Assembly: GCF_024758505.1 (NCBI RefSeq)
Contig: NZ_CP077970.1
Span: forward strand, 8,122,001 to 8,186,000
DNA: 64,000 bases
DNA from: Bradyrhizobium arachidis
Lineage (GTDB): Bacteria; Pseudomonadota; Alphaproteobacteria; Rhizobiales; Xanthobacteraceae
Reading direction: 5' to 3'
The first letter of the stretch is position 1. The number at the start of each line of letters is the position of its first letter. The notes under the pieces were generated by a model. It made no database searches, was not told the origin of the DNA, and saw nothing but the letters and a program-made list of their open reading frames with translations. Made by a program: the position numbers and the translations under genes. This document shows, in pieces, positions 25,784 to 33,776 of the stretch.

Positions 25784-26962
25784 CTAATGGTGGCCGCCCG
25801 ATCCTCCACCACCCCCGCCATGTCCTTCGAGGAATACGTAATTCTGCCAACTGCGCATGCGCAGAAGGATTTTTCGGAGCAGTGACAGCTCGTGAAAATG
25901 CTCGGTGTAGATAGCGGCTTCGCCTTCCGAACCGAGCGGCACCTGGTAACCGGACACGTCATCGACGAGGTCAAGCCAGACCAGAGCCCGGTCTCCAGTC
26001 GGCGGCCCCTCGACATTCACTAGCGTGCCCGTGGTCTGAAGCTGGCCGCTGGCGATCGCATCAATCACGAGGCGGACCTTGGCCTTGAAGACGCGACCAG
26101 GTATGCCCTTGAACAGAACTTCACCTTCATTGCCAGGGCGAACACGCTGCAGGGTGTTTTGCTGGAACGCCGCTACCAAAGCCCGGTCCCTTTGGCTGTC
26201 GTTGACGAAAACCATGGCTGGACGGAAGGGCGCCGGGACCACATACACGCCCGGCCGCAGCGCCAGCTCGGTGACAAAGCCGCCTGTCGGGGCTCGAACA
26301 ACGGTCTGGTCCAGATCGTATTGAGCATCCGCAAGCTCATTGCGCAAGCGCACGACGGCCGTATGTTCACCGTCAACTAATGCGCCGAATGCCTGTCGGG
26401 CTCGATCTTCTGCAGCAGCAGCCTCGGCGACCGTCTGTTTTGCCGCATCGAAGTTACGCGTTGCGGTGTCGAGTGTTGCCTTCGCCACAACGTTTTTCTG
26501 GAACAGCGTCAGCTGACTATCGTAGTTTTCCTGCGCGAGCTGCAGTTGGGCCTTCGCTTTTCCGGTCGCCGCCGAGGCCTGATCAACTGAAGCCCTGAGC
26601 TGGGCAACATTGGCCTCCGCGTCCGCCAGCCCCGCCCGCTTTTGCGCGACGACATATTCGTAAGGCTTGGGATCGATCTTGAAGAGAACTTCTCCGGCTT
26701 CGAGGTGCTGATTGGTACGGTCCTCAACCGGCACCTCGATCACGCGACCCTTCACCGCGGGGAGCACTGGGGTAACCGCGAAATAGATGCGTGCGTTGGT
26801 CGAAAACGGGTGGTTGTAGGCCATGGTTATGAACAGCAGCGCCAGGCCAACGGCGCCGCCGAGTACTGCTGTCACCAGCGTCCATTGATTGACCGGGATT
26901 CTGAAAATCTTGAAGATGGCATAGCAGAGTGCGGCGTAGGTCAATACGAGCAAGATTTCCAT
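25784..26962 (-). CDS. HlyD/EmrA family membrane fusion protein, YiaV-like
   Basis: A 392-residue periplasmic adaptor anchored by two N-terminal helices (ILLVLTYAALCYAIFKIF and VTAVLGGAVGLALLFITMAY). The biotinyl-lipoyl-like half motif VLPAVKGRVIEVPVEDRTN precedes a long coiled coil (about 115-230), then VRAPTGGFVTELALRPG and a beta-barrel part. The tail is Gly/His-rich (HGGGGGGSGGHH). A GGGAGG site supports the start. It follows a DUF3302 gene by 37 bases, as yiaV follows yiaW in enterobacteria. No transporter or outer-membrane partner is next to it. Confidence 0.87.
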   Translation of the reverse strand: MEILLVLTYAALCYAIFKIFRIPVNQWTLVTAVLGGAVGLALLFITMAYNHPFSTNARIYFAVTPVLPAVKGRVIEVPVEDRTNQHLEAGEVLFKIDPKPYEYVVAQKRAGLADAEANVAQLRASVDQASAATGKAKAQLQLAQENYDSQLTLFQKNVVAKATLDTATRNFDAAKQTVAEAAAAEDRARQAFGALVDGEHTAVVRLRNELADAQYDLDQTVVRAPTGGFVTELALRPGVYVVPAPFRPAMVFVNDSQRDRALVAAFQQNTLQRVRPGNEGEVLFKGIPGRVFKAKVRLVIDAIASGQLQTTGTLVNVEGPPTGDRALVWLDLVDDVSGYQVPLGSEGEAAIYTEHFHELSLLRKILLRMRSWQNYVFLEGHGGGGGGSGGHH

Positions 26963-26999
26963 CTGCGACCTCCCACTCCGAGCTTTGAGCGAGCATCAG

Positions 27000-27476
27000 C
27001 TATCGCCGAGCACCTCGGCTCTTCGCATCTGCCCCTTCCGTCGCAGGAGCGCTCACCTCGGCAGCTGAACCCGATGATCCAGGCGACTCGACTGCAACCC
27101 GGCGCCCGCCTTTGCTCAATTGAGCTGCTCGATCTCCGATCTCGAGCTTGGCCTCGATCTCTGCCATGCGATGCCTGAGTTCCTCCAACTCAGCCACCGC
27201 CTCCTTCGGCGAGGCCGGCTCGCCCGGCTGGTGAGCGAACCCCCAGCCTCGATCCGGCTGATACATCATTGCCCAAATCCAAAGGAACGGCCACAGCACA
27301 TGCAGCAAGAACAGGCTGATCCAGCCGGCGGCGTGGATCGCGTCCGCGTGCGGATGGTGACGCGCGTGCGCGATCTTGGCTGGAATGTCGTGGATCGCGA
27401 TCATGCCGTACACCAGAACGATCACCACGAAGAACAGCAAGCCGAGTGCGAAGTAGTTCAGGAATGGATCTTCCAT
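27000..27476 (-). CDS. DUF3302 family membrane protein, YiaW-like
   Basis: A 158-residue inner-membrane protein. The first 80 residues are the DUF3302 domain: a helix LGLLFFVVIVLVYGMIAIHD, the conserved IPAKIAHARHHPHADAIHAA loop and a second helix ISLFLLHVLWPFLWIWAMMY. The remaining half is a charged coiled coil (KEAVAELEELRHRMAEIEAK) and a disordered tail not found in the short E. coli YiaW. It is the first gene of a two-gene unit with the HlyD-type protein. The function of the family is unknown. Confidence 0.85.
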   Translation of the reverse strand: MEDPFLNYFALGLLFFVVIVLVYGMIAIHDIPAKIAHARHHPHADAIHAAGWISLFLLHVLWPFLWIWAMMYQPDRGWGFAHQPGEPASPKEAVAELEELRHRMAEIEAKLEIGDRAAQLSKGGRRVAVESPGSSGSAAEVSAPATEGADAKSRGARR

Positions 27477-27590
27477 GTCACTTTCACATTTTGACTCTGG
27501 ATCAAGAATCGTTCAACGCGCTGCGTGGGCTCCGCATCGTGCAGTGACCATCGTTCGAGCGTCGAGTGCACCGAATTTTAGTTCGGCAGC

Positions 27591-27829
27591 TCATTCGTAC
27601 TGTGCGCACACGCCTCTTTGCCGGCGAATGCAGCGGCGGACGGCTCGACGGGTCTGGCAGATGGTGGTCCTCGCCACGCAGACGCCGTTAATGAGCGTTC
27701 GGCCTGGGCCGCAGCCTACGGCCACTTGCGTGATCATGTCGTCCGGCTGAGGTATCGGCGAGGCGTTATGGCATTTGCCGAGGTTGCAACCGCTAAGGCG
27801 AAGCCTGCCACAGCAATCAGTCGATTCAT
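27591..27829 (-). pseudogene. Frameshifted small secreted protein (GCGPGR family)
   Basis: The start at 27829 has a GGGAGAGG site and encodes a clear signal peptide (MNRLIAVAGFALAVATSANA) followed by ITPRRYLSRTT and a stop. Reading from about 27770 in the next frame gives PIPQPDDMITQVAVGCGPGR, VCVARTTICQTRRAVRRCI and a natural stop at 27591. Joined, these form the small Cys/Arg-rich exported protein common in Bradyrhizobium. One base appears to be missing near 27768-27775 (around CCTCGCCGATACC). It is either a recent pseudogene or a sequencing error. Confidence 0.65.
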
Positions 27830-28353
27830 CTTGCCTCTCCCTTGATCGTTCAAGGCACTGACACTGCACAATGAAACGATACAACCTGCGAGGAGGCGAA
27901 CCTTGACGTGGGTCAAGGTTTCAACAGTCCGAAAGAGAGCATGCGTCAAAGACGCTGACCAAAAACGAAGAGCAGCAATCGTGAGCACTCGGAACAGCGG
28001 GCCGCCGCGCCGGTGCCGATAAGGGTGACCGATGTCTGCTTGTGGCCCATCAGAGAAGTGACGACACCCCTCGTTGACGTCCGCTTAATGGAGCGGAGCG
28101 GACTGGATTTGCTCAGTCTGAGTTCTTCGCTTGTTGACCCGGAACGGGCATTTTGAACGTGTTGAAAGTCGGCGCCCCAAGAGTTTCACTAACTCGGTGG
28201 GTTGCTGGTATCAGCGCTGACGATGGCGATCGGTCTGACGCATAGTGTCTTCGTTCCACTAAATTGAACCATCGACATTTTTCGAAGGTGCGCGAAACAT
28301 TTTCGTATCCCTGTAACTTAAGTTAATCGTGGGGCCTATCGAAAGGTCGCGAT
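27830..28353. other. Gap with little recognisable content
   Basis: These 524 bases separate the frameshifted gene from the next small gene. They include the palindrome CCTTGATCGTTCAAGG near 27840 just upstream of the frameshifted gene, and one unit of the dispersed repeat (GACGTCCGCTTAATGGAGCG near 28076). Short reading frames here have neither good start sites nor known motifs. Confidence 0.45.
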
Positions 28354-28590
28354 ATGGAACCGACCAATCGAATATCGGACCACATCGACCATAAGACTGC
28401 CCGGTCGATCTGTGACGAGGTGGGTGACAGATTGCAACAGAGGTTACCTCTCGAAGCCTCGCCTCTGCCGCCCTACCTCGAACGTCTAGTCGATGAATTG
28501 CGCAAACAGGAGCGTCTTCCAATTGATGGCGTCGCAGCGCCCGCTAACCGTTTCCTTCATGCGACGCGGCGGGTAGTCGCTGCCGTTTGA
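28354..28590 (+). CDS. Small hypothetical protein
   Basis: A 78-residue soluble protein of mixed charge (ICDEVGDRLQQRLPLEASPL, PPYLERLVDELRKQERLPID). No domain is recognised. A GAAAGG site lies 8 bases before the ATG, and a clear terminator follows 16 bases after the stop, which supports a real transcript. Confidence 0.5.
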   Translation: MEPTNRISDHIDHKTARSICDEVGDRLQQRLPLEASPLPPYLERLVDELRKQERLPIDGVAAPANRFLHATRRVVAAV

Positions 28591-28605
28591 GCGCGCAAAG
28601 AAGAA

Positions 28606-28638
28606 GTCGTCGCCGTTCCAAACCGGCGGCGGCTTTTT
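28606..28638 (+). terminator. Rho-independent terminator
   Basis: GTCGTCGCCG pairs with CGGCGGCGGC (two G-U pairs) around an 8-base loop and is followed by TTTTT. It stands just after the 78-residue small gene. Confidence 0.75.
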
Positions 28639-28752
28639 CGCAATCTTGTCGCTGGAAATGGTGGCGCAGGCCTTAAACGTAAACCTGTTGTCTTTCGATA
28701 CAAGGAGTGCCGATGATTTGGAGAGAGCTTTCGGAAATATAAGACGCGTGCT

Positions 28753-29772
28753 CTAAAGATCCAACAGCCCCGCGTCGCCGCTCTCGTCGGAGAACGCCAG
28801 CAGCGTGCCCTTGGCGTTCCAGGCGAGTGCCGCGATCGGCGGGGTGCCGTTCTTGCGGACCAGGATCTCGGCGCCGTCCTCCAGCCGCACCATCAGGATG
28901 GTGCCGTCGCTATAGCCGGCGGCGAGGATGTCGCTCTTGGGATTGCAGGCGACGGCAACGACCCGCGCCTGGAGCGGCGCGAGCATTGCGGGCTCCTTGC
29001 CCATCGGGCCGTCCTTGCTGGCGAACGGCCACATGATGACGGTGTCGGCGCCCGAGGTCGCCAGCGCCTTGCCGCCCGCGCTCCAGGACATCGAGCGGAC
29101 GCGAGCGGGATAGCCGGTCATGCGCATATGCCTGTTGTCGGCGAGCCGCCAGCCATGCAGCGCCGGCTCGTGCATCGCGGTGACCAGAAACTTGTTGTCC
29201 GGCGAGAAGGTGACGGCGTGATGCGAGCCGGCCCATGGCAAAAACTCCGCCGTCGCGGCCATGTTGGGAAACCACAGCGTCACACCATTGTAATGGGAGA
29301 TCGCGACCCGCAGGCCTTTTGGCGCGAAGGCGAGACCGCCGACGGTCGAGGGCACCTCGAGCGACTTCTCCTCGCTCTTGCCGCTCTTGACGGTGGCGAC
29401 CTTGCCGGCCGACCAGGCGAAGGCGCCGTCGGGATGCAGCGCCACCGCATCGATCCAACGCCGCTTGGGATCGGTGGCGAGCAGCTTCACTTCGCCCTTG
29501 GCGTCGAGCGCGACCACCTTGCCGTCGTCGCCGCCCATCACCAGGCGCTTGCCGTCGCTCGCGGTCGAGAGAATGCCGCCGCTATGCACGGCGACCTTGC
29601 TGACCTCTCCATTGGCATCGACCAGCGCGACGTTCTCCTCACCGCCGACAAAGGCAACGCGGTCGGACAGGAAGTGCGCGGATGTCACCGCCATTCCGAG
29701 CGCAACCGGGCGGACCCGGTTGGTGGCGGAGACGATGGAGCGGGATTCGTTGTCGGGATCGAACTCTGACAT
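28753..29772 (-). CDS. WD40-repeat protein of the zinc operon
   Basis: A 339-residue cytoplasmic beta-propeller with several degenerate WD40 blades, for example VAFVGGEENVALVDANGEVS, VVALDAKGEVKLLATDPKRR, ALATSGADTVIMWPFASKDG and LAAGYSDGTILMVRLEDGAE. There is no signal peptide, which sets it apart from the periplasmic AztD propeller. The ATG at 29772 overlaps the stop of the CobW gene (TGATG); a GTG one codon upstream is possible. Propeller and CobW GTPase genes are often neighbours in alphaproteobacteria, so a scaffold role in metal delivery is inferred. Confidence 0.8.
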   Translation of the reverse strand: MSEFDPDNESRSIVSATNRVRPVALGMAVTSAHFLSDRVAFVGGEENVALVDANGEVSKVAVHSGGILSTASDGKRLVMGGDDGKVVALDAKGEVKLLATDPKRRWIDAVALHPDGAFAWSAGKVATVKSGKSEEKSLEVPSTVGGLAFAPKGLRVAISHYNGVTLWFPNMAATAEFLPWAGSHHAVTFSPDNKFLVTAMHEPALHGWRLADNRHMRMTGYPARVRSMSWSAGGKALATSGADTVIMWPFASKDGPMGKEPAMLAPLQARVVAVACNPKSDILAAGYSDGTILMVRLEDGAEILVRKNGTPPIAALAWNAKGTLLAFSDESGDAGLLDL

Positions 29773-30824
29773 CACGAGACGATGCAGCTCTCAAAGCCCT
29801 TGCGAATGGCCTCTTCCGGCAATTCGCGGCCGATGAAGACCAGCCGGCTCTCGCGCGGCTCGCCGTCCTTCCATTTCCGCTGATGGTCGCCCTCCAGCAT
29901 CATGTGGACGCCCTGGAAGACGTAGCGGTCGTCATCGCCGCGGAACGACAGAATGCCCTTCGAGCGTAAGATCTTCTGGCCCTCGGTCTGCACCAGGTTC
30001 TGGAGCCAGGGCATGAACATGCCGGGATCGAGCGGCTTGTCGGTCTTGAGGGAGAGCGACTGCATCTCCTCGTCGTGATAATGCTTCAGGCCATGGCCGT
30101 GATCATGGTGGTGGTGATGGTCGTGGCCGTGATGGTGGTGGTGATCATGGTCGTGGTCATGATCGTCGGCCTCCAGAAAGTCAGGCTCGATGTCGAGGAT
30201 GCGGTCGAGATCGAAGGCGCCGCGATCGAGCACGTCGGCCAAGGCCACCGAGCAGCGCTCGGTGCGGTGCATCTTGGCGTAGGGGTTGATGCCGCGGATG
30301 CGGGCCTCGACCTCGGCAAGCTCGCCCTTGGAGACGAGATCGGTCTTGTTCAGCACGATGACGTCGGCAAAGGCGATCTGGTTCTTGGCCTCGGGCGCGT
30401 CCTTCAGCCGGTCGGATAGCCACTTTGCGTCTGCGACGGTCACCACGGCGTCGAGCCGGGCGTTCTTCTGCACGTCCTCATCGACGAAGAAGGTCTGCGC
30501 GACCGGCGCCGGATCGGCGAGACCCGTGGTCTCGACGATGATGGCGTCGAACTTGCCCTTGCGCTTCATCAAGCCGTCCATGATGCGCACGAGGTCGCCG
30601 CGCACGGTGCAGCAGATGCAGCCATTGTTCATCTCGAACACCTCTTCATCGGCGCCGATGATGAGGTCGTTGTCGATGCCGATCTCGCCGAATTCGTTGA
30701 CGATCACGGCGTACTTCTTGCCGTGGTTCTCCGAGAGGATGCGGTTCAACAGGGTGGTCTTGCCGGCGCCGAGATAGCCGGTCAGGACGGTCACGGGAAT
30801 CTTGGAAGACGTCACTTCAGACAT
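29772..30824 (-). CDS. CobW/COG0523 family GTPase, probable zinc metallochaperone
   Basis: A 350-residue GTPase. Walker A is GYLGAGKTTL near residue 15, the metal motif is GCICCTV (CxCC, about 66-72), Walker B-like ETTGLADP follows, and the specificity motif is VLNKTDL. A very His/Asp-rich insert (about 215-245) and the C-terminal CobW domain (LSFRGDDDRYVFQGVHMML) complete it. The ATG at 30824 has a GGAG site 5 bases away. Proteins of this type hand zinc to client enzymes in zinc shortage; its place behind zinc-uptake genes fits. Confidence 0.92.
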   Translation of the reverse strand: MSEVTSSKIPVTVLTGYLGAGKTTLLNRILSENHGKKYAVIVNEFGEIGIDNDLIIGADEEVFEMNNGCICCTVRGDLVRIMDGLMKRKGKFDAIIVETTGLADPAPVAQTFFVDEDVQKNARLDAVVTVADAKWLSDRLKDAPEAKNQIAFADVIVLNKTDLVSKGELAEVEARIRGINPYAKMHRTERCSVALADVLDRGAFDLDRILDIEPDFLEADDHDHDHDHHHHHGHDHHHHHDHGHGLKHYHDEEMQSLSLKTDKPLDPGMFMPWLQNLVQTEGQKILRSKGILSFRGDDDRYVFQGVHMMLEGDHQRKWKDGEPRESRLVFIGRELPEEAIRKGFESCIVS

Positions 30825-30877
30825 AAGAACTCCGACATCGGGCATTGCGCGCGACGCGCGGCGGGGTGGCCCCCACC

Positions 30878-31756
30878 CTAATGGTCAAGCGCGCTGGTCA
30901 GGGCCTTTATATTGTGCCTGACCATGTCAATGTAAGTGGGGGCAGGCCCCTTTTCCGCCGTCAAACCGTCCGAAATCAGGGTCCCGCCGACTTTAGAACC
31001 GGTCTCAGCCGCGATCCGCCGGATCAGCCGGTCGTCACTGATATTTTCGAGGAAAACGGCCGGAATTTTTGCGGCCCGGACCTGGCTGATAATGGCCGCG
31101 ATATCGCGCGCGCTGGGCTCGGTTTCCGTGGAAACCCCGAGCGGCGCGATGAACTGGATACCGTATTCGGCCGCGAGATAACCGAAGGCGTCGTGGGTCG
31201 AGATCACCTTGCGCCGTTCCGGTGGAATTTTCGCCAGGGTCTCACGCACTTCACGGTCGAGCGTTTCGAGCTTTTCCAGATAGGCCTTGGTCTGGGCGCG
31301 GAAGAACTCGGCATCATCGGGCGCGGCGGCGGCCAGCGCGTTGCCGATATTGGTCACGTAGACCCTGGCATTGGGGATCGACTGCCAGGCATGAGGATCG
31401 GCGCCCGAGCCGAGCTTCAAGGGCGCGATGCCGGCGCTGGCCGTGATGACGGTTGCCTTGCTACCTGACGATTGCACGAGACGCGGCAGCCAGCCTTCGA
31501 GGCCGAGACCGTTGACGATCACGAGTTTTGCGTCCGCGACCCGCTTCGCATCACCCGGCGCCGGCGCAAACACGTGAACGTCGCTGTTGGCGCCGACCAG
31601 CGTGGTGAGGTTGACCCGATCAGCCCCGATAGTGCGGACGAAGTCGGCGAGGATCGAAAAACTCGCAACGACGTTCAGCTTTTCAGCGGCGTGCGAGGGC
31701 GTGACCGCGAACTGCGACGCGAGCAGCAGGAACAGGATGCGCCGCATCGTCGTCAT
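30878..31756 (-). CDS. znuA: Zinc/manganese ABC transporter substrate-binding protein
   Basis: A 292-residue exported protein; signal peptide of about 23 residues (ILFLLLASQFAVTPSHA). The cluster A-I fold has the metal ligands in DVHVFAPAPGD, ADPHAWQSIPN and ISTHDAFGYLA plus a late Asp (ISDGLTAEKG). The His-rich loop of classical ZnuA between the first two ligands is missing (APLKLGSGADPH), as in AztC. Zinc is inferred from the Zur-type palindrome at the head of the operon and the CobW gene. The start overlaps the permease stop by 4 bases. Confidence 0.88.
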   Translation of the reverse strand: MTTMRRILFLLLASQFAVTPSHAAEKLNVVASFSILADFVRTIGADRVNLTTLVGANSDVHVFAPAPGDAKRVADAKLVIVNGLGLEGWLPRLVQSSGSKATVITASAGIAPLKLGSGADPHAWQSIPNARVYVTNIGNALAAAAPDDAEFFRAQTKAYLEKLETLDREVRETLAKIPPERRKVISTHDAFGYLAAEYGIQFIAPLGVSTETEPSARDIAAIISQVRAAKIPAVFLENISDDRLIRRIAAETGSKVGGTLISDGLTAEKGPAPTYIDMVRHNIKALTSALDH

Positions 31757-32622
31757 GCTTCGAGATGCCGGCCAGGAAACATCTGACGGACCAGCCCGCC
31801 GATGCGGCCGAACAGCACGGAGACGACGTAAAACACCGTCGCCACCAGGATGATCGCGGGGCCCGAAGGCACGCGGGTCTGGAACGACAGCACAAGCCCG
31901 GCATAGCCTGATACTGCGGCAGCGATCACCGCAATACAGATCATCGCCGTGAGATCCCGCGACCAGAACCGCGCGATGCCGGCCGGCATGATCATCAGGC
32001 CGACCGCGAGCAAGGTGCCGAGCGCCTGAAAGCCGTTGACGAGGTTGACGACGACGAGCGCGAGGAAGGCAAGATGCGCCGGTCCCCCGGCGCGGCTGAC
32101 GGTGCGCAGGAACAAGGGGTCGACGCTCTCGATCACCAGCGGCCGAAAGATCACCGCGAGCACCAGCAGCGTGATGGTGGCGTTGAAGGCGACGACCAGC
32201 AGCGTCTGGTCGTCCATCGCGAGGATGTTGCCGAACAGCACGTGCAGCAGATCGATATTGGTGCCCTTGATGGAGACGATGGTCACGCCCAGCGCGAGCG
32301 AGGCCAGATAGAAGGTCGCAAGCGAGGCATCCTCCTTCAGGCCCGTCGAACGCGCGACGACGCCGGCGAGGATCGCGACCGCAAAGCCGGCGACCAGGCC
32401 GCCAAAAGTCATCGCGAACAGATTGAGGCCCGAGAGCAGGAAGCCGACCGCGGCCCCCGGCAGGATCGCGTGCGCCATGGCATCGCCGACGAGGCTCATC
32501 CGCCGCAGCATCAAAAAGACGCCGATCGGCGCACCGGCGAGCGACAGCGCAATGACGGCCGCAAGCGCGCGCCGCATGAACTCGAATTCGGTGAAGGGGC
32601 CGATCAGCGCGTCATAGATCAT
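31753..32622 (-). CDS. znuB: Zinc ABC transporter permease
   Basis: A 289-residue inner-membrane permease of the ABC-3 family with about 8 helices, such as ALAAVIALSLAGAPIGVFLM, HAILPGAAVGFLLSGLNLF and LGTLLAVGLMIMPAGIARFW. The cytoplasmic coupling segment RRMSLVGDAMAHAILPGAAV is intact. I chose the ATG at 32622 after the ATPase stop; a GTG at 32631 with a GTGA overlap would add three residues. It forms the membrane channel with the ATPase encoded upstream. Confidence 0.9.
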   Translation of the reverse strand: MIYDALIGPFTEFEFMRRALAAVIALSLAGAPIGVFLMLRRMSLVGDAMAHAILPGAAVGFLLSGLNLFAMTFGGLVAGFAVAILAGVVARSTGLKEDASLATFYLASLALGVTIVSIKGTNIDLLHVLFGNILAMDDQTLLVVAFNATITLLVLAVIFRPLVIESVDPLFLRTVSRAGGPAHLAFLALVVVNLVNGFQALGTLLAVGLMIMPAGIARFWSRDLTAMICIAVIAAAVSGYAGLVLSFQTRVPSGPAIILVATVFYVVSVLFGRIGGLVRQMFPGRHLEA

Positions 32623-32627
32623 CCCGG

Positions 32628-33383
32628 TCACGCCGCCTGCGAGTGCGCGTCGTCGGCGCAGGCCGCCGCGCTGTCGTCGAAGGCCTCGCACATCCGCATC
32701 GCGACCATGAGGTTTTCCGGCGTCAGCGCCTCTGATGTCGGGCCCCAAGCCACCGGACCGCGTGCCAGCACCAGCGTCTCGCTAAAATGGTTGCGCACCA
32801 TTTCGAGGTCGTGCAGCGCTGCGAGCACGGTGCGGCCCTCGCCATGCCAGCGCTTCACCAGCGCCAGCAGGTCGGTCGTCGTCTTGCTGTCGATGGCGTT
32901 GAAGGGCTCGTCGAGCACGATCAGGCGCGCATCCTGCAGCAGCACGCGCGCGAACAGCACGCGTTGCATCTGCCCGCCCGACAGCGTTTCGATGGGACGG
33001 TTCTCGAAGCCGGAGAGCCCGACGGCCGCGATGGCATCAAGGATCTTTTTACGCGCGGTCTTGCCGATGCCGCCGAACAGGCCGGTACCGCGCCAGAGGC
33101 CAGTGCCGACGAAGTCGAACACCGAGATGGGGAAGGAGCGGTCGATCTCGGCGCTCTGCGGCAGGTAGGCGATATCGCGCGCGTCGATACCGCCGAGATG
33201 AATGGAGCCGGCGAGCGGCTTGACGATGCCGACGATGCCACGGAGCAGCGTCGACTTGCCGGCGCCGTTCGGACCGATGACAGCGACCAGCGCGCCGGAT
33301 GCGACCTCGCCCTTGAGGTGGTGAACCGCCGGATGGCGGTCATAGCCGAGCGTGACGTTGTGGAATTGAAGCTGCGCCGCCAT
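32628..33383 (-). CDS. znuC: Zinc ABC transporter ATP-binding protein
   Basis: A 251-residue ATPase. Walker A is VIGPNGAGKSTLLRGI (about residues 35-50), the Q-loop region is AYLPQSAEIDRSFP, the ABC signature is TLSGGQMQRVLFARVLL, and Walker B is LIVLDEPFNAID, followed by the His switch in LAALHDLEMV. The ATG at 33383 has a GAGG site 6 bases away; an upstream GTG overlaps the previous stop. The tail (CEAFDDSAAACADDAHSQ) is family-variable. Confidence 0.92.
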   Translation of the reverse strand: MAAQLQFHNVTLGYDRHPAVHHLKGEVASGALVAVIGPNGAGKSTLLRGIVGIVKPLAGSIHLGGIDARDIAYLPQSAEIDRSFPISVFDFVGTGLWRGTGLFGGIGKTARKKILDAIAAVGLSGFENRPIETLSGGQMQRVLFARVLLQDARLIVLDEPFNAIDSKTTTDLLALVKRWHGEGRTVLAALHDLEMVRNHFSETLVLARGPVAWGPTSEALTPENLMVAMRMCEAFDDSAAACADDAHSQAA

Positions 33384-33385
33384 GG

Positions 33386-33634
33386 TCACCTCATCGCCAG
33401 AAAGACGATGCCCCAGAGCACCGCGCAGACGGCGCTGGCCGCCATCAGGCGGCCGGCCATGGTCATGCGCAGGATCGACCAGGGCGCCGCCTGCGCCGGA
33501 TGCGGCGCGGCGGGATCGTGGACATGGGCGTGCGTATGATCATGCCCATGCGCGTGGTCATGCCCGTGGCCGTGGGAATGCGCGTGGCCGTGCGAATGGT
33601 CGTGATGATGGGCGTGGGACGCGGCGGGAACCAT
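33386..33634 (-). CDS. Histidine-rich small membrane protein, head of zinc operon
   Basis: An 82-residue protein. Residues 7-45 consist almost only of His alternating with Asp, Gly, Ala and Ser (for example HAHHHDHSHGHAHSHGHGHD), more than 20 histidines in all. A single membrane helix follows (GRLMAASAVCAVLWGIVFLA). It is the first gene behind the Zur-type palindrome and runs straight into znuC. A zinc buffer or donor for the transporter is inferred; it may replace the His-rich loop missing from the binding protein. No named family is recognised. Confidence 0.8.
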   Translation of the reverse strand: MVPAASHAHHHDHSHGHAHSHGHGHDHAHGHDHTHAHVHDPAAPHPAQAAPWSILRMTMAGRLMAASAVCAVLWGIVFLAMR

Positions 33635-33643
33635 GCCTGGGAC

Positions 33644-33656
33644 GTTATATTATAAC
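33644..33656 (-). promoter_or_regulatory. Zur-type operator upstream of the zinc operon
   Basis: GTTATATTATAAC is a perfect 13-base palindrome that matches the known core of alphaproteobacterial Zur boxes (GTTATA-N-TATAAC). It ends 10 bases before the start codon of the His-rich gene, and on the minus strand it contains TATAAT, a possible -10 element, so a bound repressor would block RNA polymerase. This places the six genes to its left under zinc control, by inference. Confidence 0.8.
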
Positions 33657-33681
33657 ATTACCTCTGTCCACGACCGGCTCG

Positions 33682-33765
33682 CCGTCATTCCGGGGCGGCT
33701 CGAAGAGCCGAACCCGGAATCTCGAGATTCCGGGTTCGATGCTTTGCATCGCCCCGGAATGACGG
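33682..33765. repeat. Palindromic repeat (CGTCATTCCGGGG type), copy 1
   Basis: CGTCATTCCGGGG and CCCCGGAATGACG are inverted ends; CCCGGAATCTCGAGATTCCGGG forms the apical hairpin, and a GGCTCGAAGAGCC hairpin lies in the left arm. Copy 2 is at 35048-35128. It lies between the zinc operon promoter and the end of the permease gene. Confidence 0.8.
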
Positions 33766-33776
33766 TGGAAGCCGTC

